A stretch of 64,000 nt of DNA, from positions 1-64,000 of the forward strand of contig NZ_JACHTD010000003.1 of assembly GCF_014145665.1 (NCBI RefSeq), in the 5' to 3' direction. The stretch is from Myroides sp. NP-2 (GTDB lineage: Bacteria > Bacteroidota > Bacteroidia > Flavobacteriales > Flavobacteriaceae). Numbering within the stretch: the stretch's first letter is position 1; every line of letters begins with the position of its first letter. Made by a program: the position numbers and the translations under genes. Below are positions 35,315 to 45,333 of the stretch, one piece after another. Under the pieces are notes generated by a model. It did no database searches, was not told where the DNA came from, and saw nothing but the letters and a program-made list of their open reading frames with translations.

Positions 35315-36286
35315 ATGATAGAACCTATTTTACAAGAAAATAACGACCGTTTTGTTATTTTTCCCATTGAACATGATGACATTTGGGATTTTTACAAAAA
35401 GGCAGAAGCTAGTTTTTGGACAGCTGAAGAAGTAGATCTCTCTTCGGATCTTTCCGATTGGCAACATCAATTAAACGAAGATGAGCGCTTTTTTATCTCT
35501 CGCGTATTGGCGTTCTTCGCGGCTAGTGATGGCATTGTCAACGAGAATTTAGCGATTAACTTCATTCAGGAAGTACAATATGCTGAAGCGCGTTGTTTTT
35601 ATGGTTTCCAGATTATGATTGAGAATATTCACTCCGAAATGTATTCTCTACTCCTAGACACTTACATCAAAGATCCCAAGGAGAAAGACTATTTATTACA
35701 CGCCATCGACACCATTGACTGCGTACAAAAAAAAGCCCATTGGGCACTCCAATGGATCGAGAGCGACAACTTTGCCGAGCGGTTAATCGCCTTTGCTGCC
35801 GTAGAGGGAATTTTCTTTTCGGGTAGTTTTTGTTCCATTTTTTGGTTAAAGAAACGAGGATTAATGCCTGGGCTTACTTTTTCCAATGAGCTCATCAGTC
35901 GTGATGAAGGCCTGCATTGTGATTTTGCTTGTTTACTTTACCTCAACCACATCCAAAACAAACTGTCAGAAGACACTATACACACCATCATCCAAGATGC
36001 GGTGGCCATTGAAAAGGAATTCGTCACCGAAGCACTCCCGGTTCGCCTAATTGGCATGAACGCTGACCTAATGTGTCAATACATTGAGTTTGTTGCTGAT
36101 CGCCTACTCCTTACTTTGGGCTGTAGTAAAATTTGGCATGCGACCAATCCCTTTGATTTTATGGAACTCATTTCTCTACAAGGCAAAACGAATTTCTTTG
36201 AGCGCCGCGTTGGAGAATATCAAAAAACAGGAGTCCTGCAACAAGATGCTACGGCCGTTGCTTTTTCATTGAACGAAGACTTTTAA
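35315..36286 (+). CDS. nrdB: Class Ia ribonucleotide reductase, small subunit
   Basis: 323-residue radical-generating subunit. Iron ligands and the radical tyrosine are all seen: [26 protein letters not shown] (Glu, His and Tyr), EGIFFSGSF, and [11 protein letters not shown]. The sequence is strikingly close to eukaryotic R2 ([40 protein letters not shown]), as known for Bacteroidota class Ia enzymes. Lies directly before nrdA (27-base gap) and behind sodB and the TPR gene. Confidence 0.97.
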   Translation: MIEPILQENNDRFVIFPIEHDDIWDFYKKAEASFWTAEEVDLSSDLSDWQHQLNEDERFFISRVLAFFAASDGIVNENLAINFIQEVQYAEARCFYGFQIMIENIHSEMYSLLLDTYIKDPKEKDYLLHAIDTIDCVQKKAHWALQWIESDNFAERLIAFAAVEGIFFSGSFCSIFWLKKRGLMPGLTFSNELISRDEGLHCDFACLLYLNHIQNKLSEDTIHTIIQDAVAIEKEFVTEALPVRLIGMNADLMCQYIEFVADRLLLTLGCSKIWHATNPFDFMELISLQGKTNFFERRVGEYQKTGVLQQDATAVAFSLNEDF

Positions 36287-36313
36287 AATTAACCACTTAT
36301 AAAACACACACTT

Positions 36314-38647
36314 ATGCATGTAATAAAGAGAAATGGAAAAATGGAAGCCGTACATTTTGACAAAATTACCGCTCGCTTACACAAATTAGTTTATGGACTT
36401 GAAATTACAGAAAATGAGATTATTGAAATAAGCAAAAAGGTCATTCAAGGGATATACGACAAAGTAACAACCACTACTTTAGATACACTTGCGGCGGAAA
36501 CTGTGGCAGCCTATACCACGACACATCCTGATTTTGCCATTTTGGCTGCGCGTATTGCGGTGAGTAATTTGCATAAAAACACCTTAAAATCATTTGCTGA
36601 AACAGCCGAAAAGTTATACCACTATATCGATCCGATCACCCAAACCCACGCCCCTCTCTTGGCTGAGGAAACCTATGAGATCATTCAACAAAACGCTGAT
36701 CGACTGAATAGTAGCATTATATACGAACGCGACTATTCCTTCGACTACTTTGGTTTTAAAACCCTAGAGAAATCCTATTTACTTCGCACAAATAACGAGG
36801 TTGCGGAACGCCCTCAACACATGTTTATGCGGGTGGCTATTGGCATTCACAAAAATGATATCGATGCGGCAATTGAAACCTATAACCTAATGAGTAACAA
36901 GTGGTTTATTCACGCCACTCCTACGCTTTTTAATGCAGGGACTCCCAAACCTCAATTGTCTTCTTGTTTTTTACTGAGCATGAAAGAAGACAGTATACAA
37001 GGGATATACGATACGCTAAAGAATTGTGCCTTAATCTCCCAATCGGCAGGGGGGATTGGGCTGAGCATCCACAATGTTCGCGCTACGGGGAGTTATATCA
37101 AAGGCACAGGGGGCGTTTCCAATGGAATACTACCCATGCTGAAGGTTTTTAACGAAACGGCTCGATACGTCGATCAAGGTGGGGGAAAGAGAAAAGGTGC
37201 AATTGCTGTGTATCTCGAGCCTTGGCATGCAGATATCCTTGATTTTTTAGACATTCGCAAAAACCACGGCAAGGAGGAAATGCGCGCACGCGACTTATTT
37301 CCTGCGCTGTGGATTCCCGATCTCTTTATGCAACGCGTTGAGGAGGATGCTTCTTGGTCCTTATTTGATCCTAATGAAGTTCAAGACCTTTGCGATTTAT
37401 ATGGCGACGCTTTTAACACCCAATACCAAGCCTATGAACGAGCCGATAAAGCCCGTCAAACCCTGCCCGCTAGAGCCTTGTGGCAGGCCATCGTAGAGAC
37501 GCAAATTGAAACTGGTACGCCTTTTATGTGCTATAAGGATGCGGCCAATGAAAAATCCAACCAGAAGAACTTAGGCACTATTCGCAGTTCCAACTTGTGT
37601 ACGGAAATTATGGAATACACCAATTCCCAAGAAATAGCCGTCTGTAATCTCGCCTCTATTGCCCTTCCCCGCTATGTTGAACACGGAAACTTCGACTTTC
37701 CAAAACTGTATGAAGTCACGCAAATCATCACGAGAAACCTCAACAAAATTATTGATCACAACTATTATCCCCTTGAGGAGACGGCGTATTCGAATAAGCG
37801 TCATCGCCCCATTGGTATTGGGGTACAAGGTTTGGCCGACGTATTTATGTTGTTGCGTTTACCTTTCGAAAGTGAGGAAGCACAAGCGCTAAATCGCGAC
37901 ATCTTTGAAACGATTTACTATGCCGCTTTAGAGGCTTCCATGAACTTAGCTAAAGAAAGCGGAAGCTATGAAACCTTCGCTGGTTCGCCTCTTTCTAAAG
38001 GGTTATTTCAGTTCGATTTATGGAAGACTTCTCCATCAGATCGATGGGATTGGTCGAGCTTACGAGAAGAAATTATCCGCCATGGCGTGCGCAATTCCCT
38101 TCTGCTTGCTCCTATGCCAACAGCTTCCACCTCGCAAATTTTAGGCAATAACGAGTGCTTTGAACCTTATACCAGCAATATTTACAACCGCCGAGTGCGC
38201 TCTGGGGAATTTGTCGTGGTGAACAAACACCTGCTTCAAGATTTAATTCAACTGAATTTGTGGAATGCTACTGTGAAGAATCAACTCATTGCAGCAAATG
38301 GCTCCATTCAATCCCTGCCCAACATTCCGGATGACATCAAAGCGCTGTACAAAACTGCATGGGAAATCAAGCAAAAATCCCTGATTGATATGGCGGCAGA
38401 TCGAGGAGCATTTATCTGCCAATCCCAATCACTCAACCTATTTTTAGCAGAACCTACAGCTAGTAAACTGACTTCTATGCACTTTTATGCCTGGAAAAAA
38501 GGGCTGAAAACTGGCATGTACTACTTGCGAACAAGACCAGCCGTAGACGCCATCAAATTTACCGTTGATACGGCTCTACTTCAACAACCTACTTCAACAA
38601 CAAGCTGCGCGCTAGACGATCCGGAATGCCTGTCTTGCGGAAGTTGA
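36314..38647 (+). CDS. nrdA: Class Ia ribonucleotide reductase, large subunit
   Basis: 777 residues. The N-terminal ATP cone (residues 1-90, [17 protein letters not shown]) implies dATP feedback. Active-site residues: Cys of SSCFLLSM near 217, the NLCTEI triad (Asn, radical Cys, Glu) near 426 and Cys of AVCNLAS near 443. [20 protein letters not shown] is the eukaryote-like catalytic loop. The C-terminus ends in a CLSCGS redox tail, which passes electrons from thioredoxin. Full length for the family. Cytoplasmic; reduces ribonucleoside diphosphates. Confidence 0.97.
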   Translation: MHVIKRNGKMEAVHFDKITARLHKLVYGLEITENEIIEISKKVIQGIYDKVTTTTLDTLAAETVAAYTTTHPDFAILAARIAVSNLHKNTLKSFAETAEKLYHYIDPITQTHAPLLAEETYEIIQQNADRLNSSIIYERDYSFDYFGFKTLEKSYLLRTNNEVAERPQHMFMRVAIGIHKNDIDAAIETYNLMSNKWFIHATPTLFNAGTPKPQLSSCFLLSMKEDSIQGIYDTLKNCALISQSAGGIGLSIHNVRATGSYIKGTGGVSNGILPMLKVFNETARYVDQGGGKRKGAIAVYLEPWHADILDFLDIRKNHGKEEMRARDLFPALWIPDLFMQRVEEDASWSLFDPNEVQDLCDLYGDAFNTQYQAYERADKARQTLPARALWQAIVETQIETGTPFMCYKDAANEKSNQKNLGTIRSSNLCTEIMEYTNSQEIAVCNLASIALPRYVEHGNFDFPKLYEVTQIITRNLNKIIDHNYYPLEETAYSNKRHRPIGIGVQGLADVFMLLRLPFESEEAQALNRDIFETIYYAALEASMNLAKESGSYETFAGSPLSKGLFQFDLWKTSPSDRWDWSSLREEIIRHGVRNSLLLAPMPTASTSQILGNNECFEPYTSNIYNRRVRSGEFVVVNKHLLQDLIQLNLWNATVKNQLIAANGSIQSLPNIPDDIKALYKTAWEIKQKSLIDMAADRGAFICQSQSLNLFLAEPTASKLTSMHFYAWKKGLKTGMYYLRTRPAVDAIKFTVDTALLQQPTSTTSCALDDPECLSCGS

Positions 38648-38673
38648 TTTTATATGTGAGATTTGTTCGGTTT

Positions 38674-38707
38674 GCGCAAACCGCGCAAACCGCGCAAACC
38701 GCGCAAA
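38674..38707. repeat. 9-bp tandem repeat, block 1
   Basis: About 3.8 copies of CCGCGCAAA immediately after nrdA, followed by AAACAAAT, which also follows block 2. Confidence 0.9.
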
Positions 38708-38763
38708 AAACAAATCGAAGATTCATCGAACACCAAAACAAAATATAAACCAGGTGAGATACA

Positions 38764-38907
38764 CCGCGCAAACCGCGCAAACCGCGCAAACCGTGCAAAC
38801 CGTGCAAACCGTGCAAACCGCGCAAACCGTGCAAACCGTGCAAACCGTGCAAACCGTGCAAACCGTGCAAACCGTGCAAACCGCGCAAACCGTGCAAACC
38901 GCGCAAA
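38764..38907. repeat. 9-bp tandem repeat, block 2, 16 copies
   Basis: Sixteen uninterrupted copies of CCG(C/T)GCAAA. Position 4 of the unit is C in six copies and T in ten; all other positions are constant. It is flanked on both sides by a near-duplicate of about 29 bases (AAATATAAAC..AGTGAGATA..ACCG) at 38740-38768 and 38912-38940. The 386-base spacer 38648-39033 holds nothing else that I can see, and no terminator for nrdA other than these repeats. Confidence 0.95.
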
Positions 38908-39033
38908 AAACAAATATAAACTCAGTGAGATAAACCGTGCATTTTTGGTACAGTTTATGTGCATAAAAAGACCTGTACTCATCTAAATTGAGTATTTTTA
39001 CTTTTTTATTCACCCTTTTTAATCCGGATCAAC

Positions 39034-40479
39034 ATGCAACAAAAACAAGAAAAGCCTATTTCATTAACACAATCACTAATCCCCGTCGTATTACTTGTTG
39101 TTTTATTGGCTATTAATGTTTTTGTATTCCGGGATGAGGCTTTATCAGGCACGAATCAATTTATTTTACTCCTCGGTGGAGCGATTGCCATTCTAGTAGG
39201 AACGTACAATCGCGTTTCTTATGACAAAATACTAACTCAGATTATCAATAACGTTCGAGACACCTCGAATGCGATTTATATCCTATTACTCGTAGGAGCC
39301 TTATCTGGGACCTGGTTGTTGAGCGGTATTATCCCCACGATGATCTACTATGGATTGGAAATATTACACCCTTCGATCTACCTCCCGGCCTGTGTGATTA
39401 TTACCTCTATTATTTCAATTGCAACAGGAAGCTCATGGACCACTTCAGCAACCGTTGGTATAGCTTTGGTAGGCATTGGCAATGCCTTAGGTATGCCGTT
39501 AGGGGTGATTGGTGGTGCAGTGATTTCAGGTGCCTATTTTGGGGATAAATTATCTCCCCTATCAGACACGACAAACTTAGCTCCTGTTATGGCAGGAACG
39601 GATTTGTTTACCCACATCCGCTATATGCTCTACACTACAGTGCCTACGTATGTGGTCACCCTCATCCTATTCGTGATCTTGGGTTTTCTATACAGCGCTA
39701 ATGGTGAAGTAAATACGCAAGAAACTCTTGATGCAATACGCAGTACCTTTCACATTACTCCCATTCTGTTTATTGTTCCCATTTGTGTAATCGCCTTAAT
39801 TGTCAAAAAAGTACAACCAATTGCAGCCTTGTTAATTGGAACTTTACTAGGGGCTGTCTTTGCCCTTATATTCCAACCCGACATCGTTGTTCACGTTGCT
39901 GGTGGTGAGGTCTTTAATTTCTATAATGCATACAAAGGCGTAATGCTTGCCTTGACGACAGACATCCGCATTCTATCGCCTTTAGAAAGCCTCAATGGCT
40001 TATTTGAAGCAGGCGGTATGGCTAGCATGCTCAACACGGTTTGGCTAATTTTATGTGCGATGTTTTTCGGGGGAACCATGGAAGCAATCGGGGCACTCCA
40101 AAAAATCTCCCATGCGCTATTGCGCGTGGCCACAAGCTTATTTGGATTGTTCGCAAGTACAGTGGCGAGCTGTTTAGCCGTTAATATCACAACTTCGGAT
40201 CAATATTTATCAATTGTCGTGCCTGGTAAAATGTTTGCTGAGGCATACAAACAAAAAGGATTGGCGCCTGAAAACTTGAGTCGAACCTTAGAAGATTCGG
40301 GTACAGTAACCTCAGTATTAATTCCGTGGAATACCTGTGGAGCCTATCATGCAGGAGTGTTGGGCATTCCGACGTTGACGTATTTACCCTATGCCTTTTT
40401 CAACTACCTAAGCCCTTTTGTAACCTTGTTATACGCGGCTTTAGACATTAAAATTAGGCGAATTGTCAAGAAGGACTAA
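39034..40479 (+). CDS. nhaC: Na+/H+ antiporter, NhaC family
   Basis: 481-residue polytopic membrane protein with about twelve membrane segments. NhaC signatures are ATGSSWTTSATVGIALVGIG and GGAVISGAYFGDKLSPLSDT near residue 165-180, and the C-terminal SGTVTSVLIPWNTCGAYHAG. It exchanges Na+ for H+ across the inner membrane for pH and sodium homeostasis. Monocistronic after the repeat array. Length is normal for NhaC. Confidence 0.94.
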   Translation: MQQKQEKPISLTQSLIPVVLLVVLLAINVFVFRDEALSGTNQFILLLGGAIAILVGTYNRVSYDKILTQIINNVRDTSNAIYILLLVGALSGTWLLSGIIPTMIYYGLEILHPSIYLPACVIITSIISIATGSSWTTSATVGIALVGIGNALGMPLGVIGGAVISGAYFGDKLSPLSDTTNLAPVMAGTDLFTHIRYMLYTTVPTYVVTLILFVILGFLYSANGEVNTQETLDAIRSTFHITPILFIVPICVIALIVKKVQPIAALLIGTLLGAVFALIFQPDIVVHVAGGEVFNFYNAYKGVMLALTTDIRILSPLESLNGLFEAGGMASMLNTVWLILCAMFFGGTMEAIGALQKISHALLRVATSLFGLFASTVASCLAVNITTSDQYLSIVVPGKMFAEAYKQKGLAPENLSRTLEDSGTVTSVLIPWNTCGAYHAGVLGIPTLTYLPYAFFNYLSPFVTLLYAALDIKIRRIVKKD

Positions 40480-40617
40480 GCCATAACAATCAAATCCCTC
40501 CTTTTGCGCCCTATACTGTAAGAAATCATAAAAATGCAGCAACAGAATGAAGAATATACCTTTTTCTTCTATTGCTTTATTTTTTACTCTTTCATTTGTT
40601 CTCGTAAATAAAAAAAT

Positions 40618-41523
40618 ATGAGACTAAAATTTTTAACAGCACTAGCAGTACTACTAGCTAGCAGTTCCTTCTTGCAATCGTGCTCGAAGGAGGACAACAA
40701 TCGACCGCAATCCATCCAAGACAGCAAAACAACCCTACTGGCCACACATGTCTGGAAAACCACTGCCATTCGAGATCACCAAGGAAAGAAGCTCGATCTT
40801 GCTTCAGGTCCCGTTCAGACCTATACGGGTTATGCCTATTATCGTCGAGACGGAACATTTCGCTTTGTAGATTTCAATGACAAACCCAAACTATTTGGTA
40901 CTTGGAAGCTAACAGATGGAGCAAGTAAACGCCATTTAACGGTGTACAACAACGAAAATTCTACCGCCTATACCCGGACCGTAGATCTCCTGGCGGTAAA
41001 CAACAGTTTATTTTCCTATAGAATTGTGCCTGATCCTAGCAAACCCAACACATTCTATGAGGTAGATCACCAACCTGTGACCAATCATCCGGAACCCCTA
41101 ACGCCAGCTCAGCTTTTGGCGGCCGTTCCTTGGAAAACTGTTGCTGTATTGGATATCACCGCAGGGGTTCAACAGGCTAAAAAACTGAACATGAATACAG
41201 CTCCTGCAGCCGATTATGTAGGAAATACCTACTATACTAATGTTCATGGCAATGCCTATTTCCCCAAAAATAAAGAAGGAAAATACGCCAATGGTACATT
41301 TGCTTTTACAGCGCTTAACGATAAGAAAAACGTGCGTTCAAAAGGAGATTGGTATGTTTCTGTCGATGGAACACAACGCACACTCATTGGTCGAAATCCC
41401 AATCAATCTATCGCTTGGGAACAAAAAGTTTATATCGTAGAACTAACTACGGCTAAGTTTACCTATGACATTCAAGTAGGTAAAAAGATGCTTCGCGTCT
41501 TTCATCAACCCTTAACAAATTAA
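40618..41523 (+). CDS. Lipoprotein with two DUF4822-like domains
   Basis: 301 residues. Signal with lipobox FLQSC at residues 18-22 (MRLKFLTALAVLLASSSFLQ then SC), so the mature protein is a lipoprotein. Two homologous beta-rich halves follow: LLATHVWKTTAIRD...YTGYAYYRRDGTFRF...GTWKLTDG at about 40-150 and LLAAVPWKTVAVLD...YVGNTYYTN...GDWYVSVDG at about 165-290. This two-repeat layout fits DUF4822. The function is unknown; there are no catalytic motifs. Monocistronic, with a bidirectional terminator shared with the convergent AraC gene. Confidence 0.82.
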   Translation: MRLKFLTALAVLLASSSFLQSCSKEDNNRPQSIQDSKTTLLATHVWKTTAIRDHQGKKLDLASGPVQTYTGYAYYRRDGTFRFVDFNDKPKLFGTWKLTDGASKRHLTVYNNENSTAYTRTVDLLAVNNSLFSYRIVPDPSKPNTFYEVDHQPVTNHPEPLTPAQLLAAVPWKTVAVLDITAGVQQAKKLNMNTAPAADYVGNTYYTNVHGNAYFPKNKEGKYANGTFAFTALNDKKNVRSKGDWYVSVDGTQRTLIGRNPNQSIAWEQKVYIVELTTAKFTYDIQVGKKMLRVFHQPLTN

Positions 41524-41541
41524 ATTCAGACTTGAACTATT

Positions 41542-41572
41542 CCAAGGCTTTTTCTCTTTAGAAAAAGCCTTG
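41542..41572. terminator. Bidirectional terminator
   Basis: Stem CCAAGGCTTTTTCT with AGAAAAAGCCTTGG, three-base loop, between the lipoprotein gene and the convergent AraC gene. Confidence 0.75.
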
Positions 41573-41576
41573 GATG

Positions 41577-42476
41577 TTATTCCCAACGATGTATAATATT
41601 TGCTCGTTCTATCCTTCTGTATTCATTGGGTGATACCCCCATTTCCTTTCTGAAAAACTTAGAAAAATAACTAGGCGATGGATAGCCCAATTCAAACGCT
41701 ATAGCGGCGATATCTCGCGTGGTATTAATGAGGAGTAATTTAGCATAAGCCACATTAACCTCGTTAATCAATTGCTTTGCAGAACGTCCAAGTACGGTTT
41801 TAATACATCGATTCAAATAATTTTCTGACAAACACAAGGAATCCGCATAATAGCTGACAGATTTTTCCCGAATATGAGAGTCAATCACCAATTCTTTAAA
41901 TCGATAGGCAATTTCTAAATCCCTCGAACTGAAGGTATAATTAACCGTATAGCAGTTTAAGCGCGATAAAATGGAGTAAAAAATAGGAACATACACACTA
42001 GGTCTAATCACGTGCAATCCCAATTCTCCATAGAGCAACAACATACTTGCGGTCAATGCCTGCGTATCGTAATACTCTAACTTGTAGTAAGGCATATACT
42101 TGATTTCCTCCTTTTTGTCGTGCATCAGTAAATACTGTGTAAAAATATCAGATTCATAGAAAATGATAAAACCCTTAACATCGTCAGAAAGGTATTGCGT
42201 AGCAGTCCAAAGCCCTTGTTTTACATGTAAACACTCACCTGGAGCAATGCGATAATGCTGAAAACTAATCAGCTGTTCAAATTCGCCTTGGGTAATAAAG
42301 ATGATAAAACTAAAGGCCGTTCTATACGGGCTTACAGGCTTTACAATACCCGTTAAATATTCCTCTATTTTATAGATTTGAAGGGAGTTCGTATTGCTGA
42401 GTATCGCCAAATCGAGATAAGGCAAATATCTTTTTTTATAATCATAACTAGATAAAATCGAAGCAACTTCTTTCAT
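41577..42476 (-). CDS. AraC-family transcriptional regulator
   Basis: 299 residues. The C-terminal 100 residues carry the double helix-turn-helix of AraC/XylS: SLCLSENYLNRCIKTVLGRS and IAAIAFELGYPSPSYFSKFF followed by RKEMGVSPNEYRR. The N-terminal half is a cupin-like sensor typical of Bacteroidota AraC proteins. It is divergent from the urease genes (142 bases between starts), so it may control them, although many such regulators act on unrelated targets. A likely -7 box (TACCTTTAG on the minus strand, 42502-42510) lies upstream. Confidence 0.88.
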   Translation of the reverse strand: MKEVASILSSYDYKKRYLPYLDLAILSNTNSLQIYKIEEYLTGIVKPVSPYRTAFSFIIFITQGEFEQLISFQHYRIAPGECLHVKQGLWTATQYLSDDVKGFIIFYESDIFTQYLLMHDKKEEIKYMPYYKLEYYDTQALTASMLLLYGELGLHVIRPSVYVPIFYSILSRLNCYTVNYTFSSRDLEIAYRFKELVIDSHIREKSVSYYADSLCLSENYLNRCIKTVLGRSAKQLINEVNVAYAKLLLINTTRDIAAIAFELGYPSPSYFSKFFRKEMGVSPNEYRRIERANIIHRWE

Positions 42477-42592
42477 ATAAAAATACAGTAAAAAACACCT
42501 CTAAAGGTAAGTATAAAATCGATACGCTTCCATGGCATGAAAAGGGATAGTATTGGCATGATATGGCTATTTACTTGAGGTCAACAAGTTTT

Positions 42593-42600
42593 TACTTTTG
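42593..42600 (+). promoter_or_regulatory. -7 promoter box for the urease genes
   Basis: TACTTTTG is a perfect TAnnTTTG box, 18 bases before the ATG at 42619. It rules out the in-frame TTG at 42598 as the start. Confidence 0.6.
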
Positions 42601-42618
42601 TACAAAACTTTAAGAACT

Positions 42619-43242
42619 ATGTATTTAACTCATCAAGAAAAGGAAAAAATGCTTCTTTTATTTGCGGCAATTGTGGCCAAGAGCAGAAAAGAAAAAGGAT
42701 TAAAACTGAGCTATCCAGAAGCTGTAGCCTACTTATCTGGACATATAATAGAGGGAGCAAGAGAGGGAAAAACGGTACAGCAATTGATTGGTGAATGCAA
42801 CCAATTATTAACCTGTGACGATGTTATGCAAGGGGTTCCCGAATTAATTGAGCAATTACAAGTAGAGGCGATGTTTGTCGATGGAACAAAGCTCGTTTCA
42901 CTCAATTCCCCAATACCATCTAACCCGACTACAACGCTAGCTGCAGGGGCATATTCCTTTGCTTCTGACGACATTGAACTTTCAGCGGGCAGAAAACGCC
43001 TTCAAGTTTCAGTTGTCAATACAGCGGATCGTCCTGTACAAGTCGGATCTCACTTCCATTTTTACGAAGTAAATCCAGCCTTACATTTTGATCGTGAAAA
43101 AACCAAGGGCTATCACTTAGACATTGCTTCGGGCTTATCGATTCGATTTATGCCAGGGGTTACAGAAACAGTAGATCTTGTAGCATACGCAGGAGAAAAA
43201 ATCATCCACGGATTTACAGGAAAAATAAATGGTTCGATTTAA
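42619..43242 (+). CDS. ureAB: Urease gamma-beta fusion subunit
   Basis: 207 residues from the ATG at 42619. Residues 1-100 are the urease gamma subunit ([59 protein letters not shown]). Residues 110-207 are the beta subunit ([54 protein letters not shown]). A fused gamma-beta chain is the arrangement of Helicobacter UreA; it is also found in some other bacteria. It forms the trimeric urease with UreC, 20 bases downstream. No nickel-related accessory gene precedes it. Confidence 0.95.
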   Translation: MYLTHQEKEKMLLLFAAIVAKSRKEKGLKLSYPEAVAYLSGHIIEGAREGKTVQQLIGECNQLLTCDDVMQGVPELIEQLQVEAMFVDGTKLVSLNSPIPSNPTTTLAAGAYSFASDDIELSAGRKRLQVSVVNTADRPVQVGSHFHFYEVNPALHFDREKTKGYHLDIASGLSIRFMPGVTETVDLVAYAGEKIIHGFTGKINGSI

Positions 43243-43262
43243 TTTAAAAGCAAGAAAGTAAG

Positions 43263-44969
43263 ATGAAAAAAATATCACGTAAAGAATATGCCAGCTATTT
43301 TGGACCAACAACAGGGGACAAAATACGCTTAGCGGATACCGATCTTTGGATCCAAATTGAAAAAGACTATACCACCTATGGGGATGAGTTAATTTTTGGT
43401 GGCGGAAAAGTAGTACGCGACGGAATGGGGCAACATCCTTTAGCTACAAAAGAACAAGTGTTAGACACTGTAATTTCCAATGTGATTATTATAGATCATT
43501 GGGGAATTGTAAAAGCAGACATCGGCATTAAAAACGGCCTTATTGTAGGCATTGGAAAAGCGGGTAATCCTTTGATTATGGATGGGGTATCGCCCAATAT
43601 GATTGTGGGAGTGGGTACGGAATACATCGCGGGTGAAAACCTAATTGTTACAGCGGGCACCATAGATACCCATGTGCATTATATTTGTCCACAGCAATTT
43701 GATGTTGCCCTGCAATCGGGAACGACAACTGTTGTAGGTGGAGGAACAGGTCCTGCGGCGGGCACCCTTGCTACAAACTGTACTTCAGGAGCTTGGCATT
43801 TGCAACGCATGGCTTTAGCAACAGACAAAATACCAGTAAATTTCATCTTTTTAGCCAAAGGAAACAGTTCGAGTGCCACAGCATTACACGAAATTGTAAC
43901 TGCAGGTGCTGGCGGAATGAAAATTCACGAAGATTGGGGCAGTACGCCTTACGTATTAAACAAGTGTTTGGAAGTGGCTGATCAAGCCGATATTCAAGTG
44001 TGTATTCACACCGATACCCTAAACGAAGCTGGTTTTGTAGAAGATTCACTCAACGCCTTCAACGGAAGGTCTATTCACACCTATCACACGGAAGGTGCCG
44101 GCGGTGGACATGCACCTGATTTATTAAAAGTGGTTGAATACGATAATATTTTGCCTTCTTCCACTACACCGACCAATCCTTTTACCATCAATACTATTGA
44201 TGAACATTTAGACATGATGATGATTTGTCATCACCTAGACAAAAATATACCAGAGGATATTGCTTTTGCTAAATCGAGAATTCGAGAACAAACCATTGCT
44301 GCTGAAGGTGTTTTACACGATATGGGAGCGATTTCCATGATGAGTTCCGATTCACAAGCCATGGGCCGTATTGGCGAAGTAGTGACCCGTACTTGGCAAA
44401 TTGCCGATAAAATGAAGAAAGATTTTGGCCCCTTACACCCTGATACAAACAATGATAACTTCAGAGCCAAACGCTATATAGCCAAATATACGATCAACCC
44501 TGCAATAACACATGGTATAGCAGATTATGTAGGATCAATAGAAGTAGGCAAAATGGCCGATTTGGTTTTCTATCGACCGTGTGCTTTTGGGATAAAACCC
44601 GAAATGGTAGTCAAAGGAGGCGTAATTGCCTATGCAGGAATGGGCGATCCCAACGCGTCTATCTCTACTCCTCAACCTTATATGTACCGCCCAATGTGGG
44701 GCACTTTTGGCAAAGTCGTAGGAGAAATCTCAGCCTTGTTTGTAGCCCAACAAGCTATTGATCACGGTGGACTTCAAGAACTAGGGGTTGAAAAGGCACT
44801 TAAAGCAGTCAAGAATACCCGTCAGGTGAAAAAATCAGATTTAATTCACAATGCAAGTCAACCTCATATCCATATGAATCATCAAACCTATGAGATTCAG
44901 ATCGACAATCAACCTGTTTCCATTCAACCATCCCAATCATTGCCTTTAAGTCAATTGTATCATATATAG
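43263..44969 (+). CDS. ureC: Urease alpha (catalytic) subunit
   Basis: 568 residues, hydrolysing urea to ammonia and carbamate. All bimetal-site residues are present: TIDTHVHYI (two His), [10 protein letters not shown] (the lysine that is carbamylated), [13 protein letters not shown] (His), [12 protein letters not shown] (His) and SSDSQAMGR (metal Asp). The mobile flap cysteine lies in MMICHHL. Length is standard. It is followed by a strong terminator at 45013-45044, so the transcription unit is only ureAB-ureC. No ureD, ureE, ureF, ureG or nickel transporter is found in the window, which is odd because nickel ureases need them. Confidence 0.97.
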   Translation: MKKISRKEYASYFGPTTGDKIRLADTDLWIQIEKDYTTYGDELIFGGGKVVRDGMGQHPLATKEQVLDTVISNVIIIDHWGIVKADIGIKNGLIVGIGKAGNPLIMDGVSPNMIVGVGTEYIAGENLIVTAGTIDTHVHYICPQQFDVALQSGTTTVVGGGTGPAAGTLATNCTSGAWHLQRMALATDKIPVNFIFLAKGNSSSATALHEIVTAGAGGMKIHEDWGSTPYVLNKCLEVADQADIQVCIHTDTLNEAGFVEDSLNAFNGRSIHTYHTEGAGGGHAPDLLKVVEYDNILPSSTTPTNPFTINTIDEHLDMMMICHHLDKNIPEDIAFAKSRIREQTIAAEGVLHDMGAISMMSSDSQAMGRIGEVVTRTWQIADKMKKDFGPLHPDTNNDNFRAKRYIAKYTINPAITHGIADYVGSIEVGKMADLVFYRPCAFGIKPEMVVKGGVIAYAGMGDPNASISTPQPYMYRPMWGTFGKVVGEISALFVAQQAIDHGGLQELGVEKALKAVKNTRQVKKSDLIHNASQPHIHMNHQTYEIQIDNQPVSIQPSQSLPLSQLYHI

Positions 44970-45012
44970 ACTTTTGGAAATAGAGAATAAAAAGGAGTAA
45001 AGTTTTCACAAC

Positions 45013-45044
45013 AAGGTAGTAGAGCCCCCTACTACCTTCTTTTT
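45013..45044 (+). terminator. Terminator of the urease unit
   Basis: 10-bp stem AAGGTAGTAG (45013-45022) with CTACTACCTT (45029-45038), six-base loop, followed by CTTTTT. Confidence 0.8.
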
Positions 45045-45170
45045 ACAGCTATTGACCCAAAGCGGTTAAGAAGGAAACACTAGATGTACCTTAGGCAGTA
45101 ATTTTATTTCCTACAGTTGCACCCTTCTTGTACGAAAGCTGTTGACCCGTCCTAAAAAAACTGTACAGTA

Positions 45171-45231
45171 ATAAAAGGATGAATAAAAATCTGTACAGTA
45201 TGAAGTAGGATTATTAACTATAGCTGTACAG
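45171..45231. repeat. Three CTGTACAG palindromes
   Basis: CTGTACAG at 45171-45178, 45191-45198 and 45224-45231, each followed by T, offset by 20 and 33 bases. They look like operator-type sites; the binding protein is unknown. Confidence 0.65.
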
Positions 45232-45250
45232 TTATAGTAGGACGAGACAA

Positions 45251-45294
45251 GATGAGTCCATAATGAGTCCATAGTGAGTCCATAGTGAGTCTAT
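45251..45294. repeat. 11-bp tandem repeat, 4 copies
   Basis: Four units of GATGAGTCCAT-like sequence (variants start GA, AA, AG, AG). The last two form the left arm of the hairpin 45273-45333. Confidence 0.85.
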
Positions 45295-45333
45295 AAAAAA
45301 CACGCTTTTTACTAGACTCACTATGGACTCACT
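45273..45333. repeat. Perfect 21-bp inverted repeat (large hairpin)
   Basis: AGTGAGTCCATAGTGAGTCT plus A (45273-45293) is exactly complementary to 45313-45333, with a 19-base loop containing AAAAAACACGCTTTTT. It could be a terminator-like or mobile-repeat structure; no transposase is nearby. Confidence 0.85.

Noticed and set aside
38764..38907. CRISPR-like appearance of the regular array
   Set aside because: Units are contiguous 9-mers with no spacers, and no cas genes are nearby.
38650..39013. Overlapping ORFs on both strands encoding RAN, ARF, HGL or TVC tripeptide repeats
   Set aside because: They arise because a 9-bp tandem repeat keeps every frame open; composition is pure repeat and there is no initiation context.
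42598..42618. TTG start seven codons upstream for ureAB
   Set aside because: It overlaps the TACTTTTG promoter box; the ATG at 42619 gives the normal gamma-subunit start.
45273..45333. Inverted repeat as insertion-sequence ends
   Set aside because: The arms are 19 bases apart with no transposase; it is a hairpin, not an IS.
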